A stretch of 19,081 nt of DNA from Hominenteromicrobium gallistercoris. Lineage in GTDB: Bacteria; Bacillota; Clostridia; Oscillospirales; Acutalibacteraceae. Each line of letters opens with the position of its first letter. The first letter of the stretch is position 1. Below the pieces are notes generated by a model that did not search any database, was not told where the DNA came from, and worked only from the letters and a program-made list of their open reading frames with translations. The position numbers were made by a program, and so were the translations under genes. The stretch covers positions 1 to 19,081 of the forward strand of contig DWXR01000133.1 of assembly GCA_019119145.1 (NCBI GenBank), read 5' to 3'. This document shows positions 15,188 to 19,081 of the stretch, one piece after another.

Positions 15188-15289
15188 GGGCATCCAGGGA
15201 CTGGGCATCCAGCTAAAAACGAGTTGCGTCTTTACAAAGATAAGTTTACAGGCTCTATGTCCTACACATTGGTGCTTGAATGGATGCCC
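15188..15289. repeat. Three copies of GGGCATCCA, two direct and one inverted, inside IS110
   Basis: GGGCATCCAG occurs at 15188-15197 and 15203-15212 (period 15). Its complement TGGATGCCC occurs at 15281-15289. In a minus-strand transcript the far copy could pair with either of the two near copies, giving two mutually exclusive 9-bp stems between the bridge-RNA region and the transposase start. Confidence 0.8.
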
Positions 15290-15304
15290 GGTGACTTATA
15301 TATG
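15276..15304 (+). promoter_or_regulatory. Possible outward-facing promoter in the IS110 end
   Basis: TTGAAT (15276-15281) and TATATG (15299-15304) have a 17-bp spacer on the plus strand and point toward the arabinofuranosidase gene. The -35 is fair and the -10 moderate; this can arise by chance in an AT-richer element. Confidence 0.35.
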
Positions 15305-15450
15305 AGCGCGGTTACAGCACGCTGCACCGCACCTACCTCCTCGTACTCTGTAGTATGGCTGCCCCCAAACAAAGTTTACCAAATTACACTCTATTGCGGA
15401 AGCACCAGCCTTGTTTCATTTCTCGTTGGTGCCTTTCGCGGAAAGGCATG
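15290..15450 (-). ncRNA. Candidate bridge RNA of the IS110 element (limits approximate)
   Basis: The 316-bp gene-free region upstream of the transposase, read on the minus strand, begins with an 8-bp hairpin (15430-15437 with 15441-15448, loop of three). Next comes a stem GCACCA/TGGTGC enclosing a loop of about 19 nt (around 15408-15427). Further on is a hairpin at 15308-15330 (GCGGT...ACCGC outer, CAGC/GCTG inner). The loop contains GAAACAA, complementary to one half of the actual target, and an ACG-GAAAT-like segment copying the other half. IS621-type IS110 elements encode a roughly 180-nt bridge RNA in exactly this place. Position and structure support the call; both ends and the promoter are not determined. 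Confidence 0.5.
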
Positions 15451-15457
15451 GTCATAT

Positions 15458-17383
15458 ATGAAAAGCAATCGAATTTCCGTCAAAGCCTTCCATGCGGACG
15501 ACAGCTTTGCAGGCCGCGTGCAGAAGCTCGTGCGCGAGGAGGTTCTGCCCTACCAGTATAAGATCCTGAACGACGCGCTGCCGGATGTGGAGAAGAGCCA
15601 CGCGATCGAGAACATCCGCCTTGCGGCGAAAAAACTCAAGGGCGGCGACGTGAAGCCCGAGGAGTTTTACGGCATGGTGTTTCAGGACAGCGACGTCGCG
15701 AAGTGGATCGAGGCGGCGGCGTATGCGCTCGCGGCCGGCGAAAACCCTGCGCTGGAAAAAGCCGTCGACGAGGTGATCGCCCTGTACGGCGCGTCTCAGC
15801 ACCCGGACGGCTACGTCGATTCGTACTTCACGGTCAAGGCGCCGGACAAGATGTGGACGAACATCCGCGAGGCGCACGAGCTGTACTGCGCCGGCCACAT
15901 GATGGAGGCCGCCGTCGCGTACTACGAGGTCACCGGCAAGCGCAGCCTGCTCGACATCATGTCGAAAAACGCGGACTGCATCTACGAGCAGTTCATGAAG
16001 AAGAACACGCGCGCCTGCCCCGGCCACCCGGAGGTGGAGCTCGCGCTGATGCGCCTGTGGCGCGCCACGGGCTGTGATAAGTACAAGGCGCTCGCGAAGC
16101 ACTTCGTCGACGTGCGCGGCCAGGCCCCGAACTACTTCATGGAGGAGGAAAAGGGCCGCGACTGGAACGTCTGGACCGGCACGGTCGAGCTCGACACCGA
16201 CTACACGCAGAGCACGCTGCCGGTGCGCGAGCAGAAGGACGCCGTCGGCCACGCCGTCCGCGCCGTGTACCTCTACACCGGCATGGCGGACGTCGCGAAG
16301 GAGACGGGCGACGAAGAGCTGCTCGCGGCCTGCCGCCGCCTCTGGAACAGCATCACGCAGCGCCGCATGTACGTCACGGGCGACATCGGCTCCACCTTTA
16401 TGGGCGAGGCGTTCACGGTCGACTACGACCTGCCGAACGACACGGTGTACGCCGAGACCTGCGCCTCGATCGGCCTGATGTTCTTCGCAAAGCAGATGCT
16501 CGAGAACGAGCACCGCGGCGTGTACGGCGACGTGATGGAGCGCGCGTTCCACAACACGGTGCTCGCCGGCATGCAGCTCGACGGCAAGCGCTTCTTCTAC
16601 GTCAACCCGCTCGAGTCGGTGCCGGGCGTTTCGGGTGTCGCGATCACGCACCGGCAGGATCTGCCCGTGCGCCCGCAGTGGTACGCCTGCGCCTGCTGCC
16701 CGCCGAACGTCGCGCGCGTCGTCTCCTCGCTCGGTGAATACGCCTACAGCGAGAACGAGGATGCGTTCTTCATCGACCTGTTCGTCGGCGGCACGGTCGA
16801 GACGCAGAAGGGCATCGCGCTGACCTGTAAGACGGACTTCCCGCACGGCGGCACGGCGGTTTACACGGTTTCCGGCGCGGCGGAGACGACGATCGCGGTC
16901 CGCATCCCGGCGTGGAGCGAGAACACGGCGCTCTGCGTCAACGGCGAAGCGGTCGATCTCGCTGCGGCGACCGAGGACGGCTACGCCTATGTGCGGCGCG
17001 CGTGGCAGGACAGCGACACACTCGAGCTCACGCTCGACATGACGCCGCACGTCGTCTACGCTTCGCCGAAGGTCGCGGCCGACACCGGCAAGGCCTGCGT
17101 CCAGCGCGGCGCGCTCGTCTACTGCGCCGAGGAGGCCGACAACGGCCCGGTCCTCCCGCTCTGCATCCGCGACGGCGCCGCGCCGAAAGCGCTCGCGTTC
17201 GAGCCGGAGACGCTCGGCGGCATCGTGCCGGTCGCGATCGCGGGCTGGGAGGTGCAGGACAGCGGCGCGCTGTATTCCACCAAAAAGCCGGCACTTGTGG
17301 AAAAGGAGATCCGCCTGATCCCGTACTACACGTGGGCGAACCGCGGCGAGAACCAGATGCGCGTCTGGCTGCCGGTCAAGTAA
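15458..17383 (+). CDS. GH127 beta-L-arabinofuranosidase, 5' end replaced by IS110 sequence
   Basis: Everything from 15475 on is host gene. The product removes terminal beta-L-arabinofuranose residues from plant or glycoprotein glycans, in the cytoplasm since no signal peptide is seen. Numbered from ATG 15458 (641 residues), Glu333 and Cys335 in AETCASIG and Cys413/Cys414 in CACCPPNVAR match the zinc-binding and nucleophile residues Glu338, Cys340, Cys417 and Cys418 of Bifidobacterium HypBA1. The alpha/alpha-barrel body and C-terminal beta-sandwich are complete. The open frame runs back to 15224, but that part is insertion element. ATG 15458 lies in the element, 16 bases before the junction, with GGAAAGG (15440-15446) as a possible SD; it gives Met-Lys-Ser-Asn-Arg in place of Met-Lys-Gln. 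Whether it is translated is unknown. Confidence 0.85.
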   Translation: MKSNRISVKAFHADDSFAGRVQKLVREEVLPYQYKILNDALPDVEKSHAIENIRLAAKKLKGGDVKPEEFYGMVFQDSDVAKWIEAAAYALAAGENPALEKAVDEVIALYGASQHPDGYVDSYFTVKAPDKMWTNIREAHELYCAGHMMEAAVAYYEVTGKRSLLDIMSKNADCIYEQFMKKNTRACPGHPEVELALMRLWRATGCDKYKALAKHFVDVRGQAPNYFMEEEKGRDWNVWTGTVELDTDYTQSTLPVREQKDAVGHAVRAVYLYTGMADVAKETGDEELLAACRRLWNSITQRRMYVTGDIGSTFMGEAFTVDYDLPNDTVYAETCASIGLMFFAKQMLENEHRGVYGDVMERAFHNTVLAGMQLDGKRFFYVNPLESVPGVSGVAITHRQDLPVRPQWYACACCPPNVARVVSSLGEYAYSENEDAFFIDLFVGGTVETQKGIALTCKTDFPHGGTAVYTVSGAAETTIAVRIPAWSENTALCVNGEAVDLAAATEDGYAYVRRAWQDSDTLELTLDMTPHVVYASPKVAADTGKACVQRGALVYCAEEADNGPVLPLCIRDGAAPKALAFEPETLGGIVPVAIAGWEVQDSGALYSTKKPALVEKEIRLIPYYTWANRGENQMRVWLPVK

Positions 17384-17417
17384 AAGAAAATCCGTCCTGC
17401 GCAGGCAGGGCGCCAAA

Positions 17418-17448
17418 AAAGCCCGGACAGTTTGCCTGTCCGGGCTTT
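17418..17448. terminator. Bidirectional rho-independent terminator
   Basis: AAAGCCCGGACAG (17418-17430) and CTGTCCGGGCTTT (17436-17448) form a perfect 13-bp stem with a 5-nt loop. Six A residues lie at the left border. It can end both the arabinofuranosidase transcript and the minus-strand deaminase transcript. Confidence 0.9.
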
Positions 17449-17483
17449 CTGCATGCCGTCTGCTGCGGCGCTTGTATGGGGTC

Positions 17484-17927
17484 TCATTCGCATGGGTCCA
17501 CGTAGTGCTCCTGTTCCGCCGGCGGGTAGGCGCGCGTCCAGTGGTACGGCTGCAAGGTGCGCAGCGGCACGAAGCGCAGGCTGCCGTCGTCGGTCGTCAC
17601 GCCGACCTGGACGTCCTCGCCCCAGTAGCGCAGCCGCTCCTGGCAGATGCCGCACGGCGAGAGCACCGTGAACGGCGCGTTTTCGTCCTCCCGCACGACG
17701 CACAGGCAGTGCGTGACCCGCTCGTTGTATTTCTGTGCCTCGCACATCGCGCCGGTCTCGATGCACAGAAGGGCCGAGGCGTTGGCGCACTCGAGCGCGA
17801 CGCTGGTGAAAAAGCTGCCCTGCGCCGTGTGGACGATCCCGACGCCGCCCCAGCCGGTCGGAAAGCGCTTTTGAAGGAAGGCGACGGCCATCTCGTACAT
17901 TTTCGTTTCGATCTCTGCGTTGTTCAT
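17484..17927 (-). CDS. Cytidine-deaminase-like zinc hydrolase
   Basis: This 147-residue protein belongs to the cytidine deaminase superfamily. Zinc and catalytic residues are recognisable as Cys55-Ile-Glu57 (a C-x-E in place of the usual CAE or HAE) and Pro91-Cys92-x-x-Cys95 in SPCGICQERL. The preceding NAS at 49-51 fits the substrate-binding Asn region. Such enzymes convert cytidine or deoxycytidine to the uridine form for pyrimidine salvage, or act on related bases and nucleoside antibiotics, as blasticidin-S deaminase does. The exact substrate is open. The frame is open upstream to 18050, but ATG 17925-17927 has a strong SD (GGAGGG) six bases before it. A 13-bp stem-loop lies 43 bases upstream of the start. 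Confidence 0.85.
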   Translation of the reverse strand: MNNAEIETKMYEMAVAFLQKRFPTGWGGVGIVHTAQGSFFTSVALECANASALLCIETGAMCEAQKYNERVTHCLCVVREDENAPFTVLSPCGICQERLRYWGEDVQVGVTTDDGSLRFVPLRTLQPYHWTRAYPPAEQEHYVDPCE

Positions 17928-17969
17928 GGTAAATCCCTCCGCATTTTCGGGTATATGTCCGGCATAGCA

Positions 17970-18012
17970 CGAAACGCAGCCCGCGGCAAGCGCTTTGAGG
18001 GGCTGCGTTTCG
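17970..18012 (-). other. 13-bp perfect stem-loop upstream of the deaminase gene
   Basis: CGAAACGCAGCCC (17970-17982) and GGGCTGCGTTTCG (18000-18012) are perfect inverted repeats with a 17-nt loop. No T run follows in either direction, so it is a poor terminator. It could shape the 5' untranslated region of the deaminase mRNA or protect the 3' end of the TM2 mRNA. Confidence 0.7.
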
Positions 18013-18020
18013 GTGAAGTC

Positions 18021-18061
18021 AAAAGCGCGCGGCGCCTTGTTTGGACGCACCGAGCGCTTTT
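18021..18061 (-). terminator. Possible terminator after the TM2-domain gene
   Basis: AAAAGCGC and GCGCTTTT (18021-18028 and 18054-18061) are perfect 8-base complements around a 25-nt loop, starting 10 bases after the TM2 gene stop. On the minus strand the stem ends in four T residues. The loop is long, so termination may be inefficient. Confidence 0.4.
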
Positions 18062-18071
18062 ATCCGACAGA

Positions 18072-18932
18072 TCAGTCGATGAACGGCAGGCCGTGGCCGT
18101 CCACGAGCTTTTTGCCCTGCAGAAGCTGGATGCCCTCGACCATGCCCCAGATGACCGAGACAACGGACAGCCAGCCGCAGGAAACCACGGTGATCGCGAG
18201 CTGCGCGATGCCGATGCCGATGCGGCCCTGGTAGAAGTTATGCACGCCGAACGCGCCGAACAGGATGCCGAGCAGCGCGGCCGCGATGCGGCTTTTCTGC
18301 GCGTAGACCTTCTGCGCGGCATACGGGTTCTGGTAGCCCTGCTGCTGCCCGTACGGGTTCGGGGCGTAGGGCTGCTGGTAGGGCGGCTGCGGCTCGTTGT
18401 ACGGCGGCTGGTACTGCTGCGTGTAGCGCGGCGGCTGATAACCGCCGTTCTCCGCGGCGTCCGGCTGCGCGGGCGGGGGCGTCGGACCCTGCTGGTCCTG
18501 CGCCGGCGCCGACTGCGTGTACTGCGGCGGCTGGTACGGCGCGGCCTGCTGCGTATACTGCGGCGGCTGGTAGTACGACTGCTGGTACACCGGCGGCTGC
18601 GGTGCAGGCGGCGGGGTGTAGGGCGGCTGGGCCGCGGTGTTCTGCACGGGCGGCACCGGCATTTCCGGCGCGGGCGGGATCTCGGCGTCCTCGATTTCGG
18701 CGACGACGGCCTCCGCCCGTGCGGCCACCTCGGCGGGGTCGACGGTCAGCTTCGGCGCGGCGTTCTCCTCTGCGGGGGCCGTTTCCGGCGCGTTCTGTGC
18801 GCCGGCTGTTTCGGCGGCCGGGGCCTGCGCTTCAGCGGGCGCGGCCTGCGGCTCTGTCCGGGCGGCGTCGGCTGCGGCGGGTTCTGGCTGGACCGGGGCG
18901 TTGTTCCGGTTGGTATCGTTAAAATCCGTCAT
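18072..18932 (-). CDS. TM2-domain protein with long proline/glutamine-rich N-terminal region
   Basis: The protein has 286 residues. The first 85 are rich in Ala, Glu and Pro, and residues about 86-205 are a low-complexity Pro/Gln/Tyr tract with repeated units such as YQPPQYTQ and YQQPY. A TM2 domain (about 213-272) follows: basic KSRIAAALLGILFGAFGVHNFY, then GRIGIGIAQLAI and the second helix ending in VIWGMVEGIQLL. The two helices form a hairpin in the membrane with the tail on the cytoplasmic side. TM2 proteins are widespread and poorly understood; some may organise other membrane proteins. ATG 18930-18932 has AAAGGAGA as SD and follows the upstream TM2 gene by 24 bases, so the two are co-transcribed. 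Confidence 0.85.
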   Translation of the reverse strand: MTDFNDTNRNNAPVQPEPAAADAARTEPQAAPAEAQAPAAETAGAQNAPETAPAEENAAPKLTVDPAEVAARAEAVVAEIEDAEIPPAPEMPVPPVQNTAAQPPYTPPPAPQPPVYQQSYYQPPQYTQQAAPYQPPQYTQSAPAQDQQGPTPPPAQPDAAENGGYQPPRYTQQYQPPYNEPQPPYQQPYAPNPYGQQQGYQNPYAAQKVYAQKSRIAAALLGILFGAFGVHNFYQGRIGIGIAQLAITVVSCGWLSVVSVIWGMVEGIQLLQGKKLVDGHGLPFID

Positions 18933-18956
18933 GATTCGATTCTCCTTTCGCGGTGC

Positions 18957-19081
18957 TCAGTCTTTCAGCTTGATGCCGTTTCCGTCGGCATTGATCTTGT
19001 GCTCGAGGATCTGTACGCCCTCGACGATGCCCCAGATCATCATGGCGACCGTGCTGATGCCGCAGGTGAGCGCGGCGCCCA
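18957..19081 (-). CDS. Second TM2-domain protein (C-terminal end only; start outside window)
   Basis: The minus-strand frame from 19081 down to TGA at 18957-18959 gives about 40 residues ending IKLKD. MIWGIVEGVQILE aligns with VIWGMVEGIQLLQ of the neighbouring TM2 protein, and the following DGNGI corresponds to DGHGL there. It is therefore a paralogue of the adjacent gene, with the end of the TM2 helix and the short C-terminal tail visible. Its N-terminal part, and whether it too has a Pro/Gln tail, lies outside the window. Confidence 0.8.
   Translation of the reverse strand, partial: GAALTCGISTVAMMIWGIVEGVQILEHKINADGNGIKLKD

Larger units (their letters stand above)
13820..15474 (-). mobile_element. 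IS110-family insertion sequence
   Basis: The element is about 1655 bp, clearly less GC-rich than both flanks, and carries a single DEDD transposase on the minus strand. Boundaries are inferred: both junctions carry AAT (13817-13819 and 15472-15474), and deletion between them rebuilds the host gene in frame. There are no terminal inverted repeats and no target duplication beyond this 2-3 base core, as expected for IS110. On the transposase strand the element has a long non-coding end upstream of the gene (15159-15474, about 316 bp) and a short one downstream (13820-13895, 76 bp), the arrangement of the IS110 subgroup whose bridge RNA lies upstream. The short end contains a small palindrome GACCGTCGGTC (13858-13868). 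Confidence 0.88.

Noticed and set aside
15224..15457. The apparent 78-residue N-terminal extension of the arabinofuranosidase.
   Set aside because: It lies in the non-coding end of the IS110 element, differs in base composition and is absent from the family; the host gene resumes at 15475.
13820..15474. Terminal inverted repeats or a target duplication flanking the insertion element.
   Set aside because: None beyond the shared AAT is seen, which agrees with IS110 and argues against a DDE-type element.
15452..17416. A 654-residue frame antisense to the arabinofuranosidase, and similar long frames at 637-1626, 2223-3239 and 9902-11425 on the minus strand.
   Set aside because: These are by-products of high GC at third codon positions: Arg/His/Val-rich, no domains, and opposite to well-supported genes.

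Overview
The window looks like chromosomal DNA from a high-GC member of the Bacillota, most likely a Clostridia or Oscillospirales-type gut bacterium. This rests on the conserved Gram-positive cluster darA(yaaQ)-holB-ricT(yaaT)-trmN6(yabB)-rsmI, clostridial-type small proteins (a 2[4Fe-4S] ferredoxin, a short cell-wall amidase), strong AGGAGG-like ribosome binding sites, and sigma-A-type promoters with 16-17 bp spacers. The taxonomic placement is an inference; no rRNA or tRNA gene is present.

Layout. 1-1605: the end of a hemolysin III (TrhA-like) membrane protein gene, whose last codons overlap a clear promoter for a monoacylglycerol-lipase-like hydrolase. 1626-2194: a long bidirectional terminator and a secreted protein with two 43-residue repeats on the minus strand. 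2286-5064: a membrane-anchored polysaccharide deacetylase, a small N-acetylmuramoyl-L-alanine amidase-like protein and a sodium:alanine/glycine symporter; the last two overlap by 4 bases. 5071-9567: the conserved housekeeping cluster (c-di-AMP receptor, DNA polymerase III delta-prime, RicT), a separately promoted ferredoxin gene too short to stand out as an ORF, then TrmN6 and RsmI. 9621-13050: a response regulator, a BcrAB-type ABC exporter and a sensor kinase with almost no extracellular part, which is a typical self-contained module for sensing and resisting antimicrobial peptides or cell-envelope stress. 13120-13560: a four-helix membrane protein of unknown function on the minus strand.

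13639-17383 is the most interesting stretch. A GH127 beta-L-arabinofuranosidase gene has been split after its first few bases by an IS110-family element of about 1.65 kb with clearly lower GC. Removing the element between two AAT triplets joins the gene back in frame. The non-coding end of the element upstream of its transposase has the size and place expected for an IS110 bridge RNA. It contains a short loop whose two halves resemble the two halves of the actual target site, one as a direct copy and one as its complement, as target guides should. The same end also carries an ATG, an SD-like sequence and a promoter-like sequence facing the rest of the arabinofuranosidase, so the element may have replaced the gene's start rather than destroyed the gene.

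17418-19081: a bidirectional terminator, a cytidine-deaminase-like protein, and two adjacent TM2-domain protein genes on the minus strand. The first has a long proline/glutamine-rich tail and the second runs off the window.
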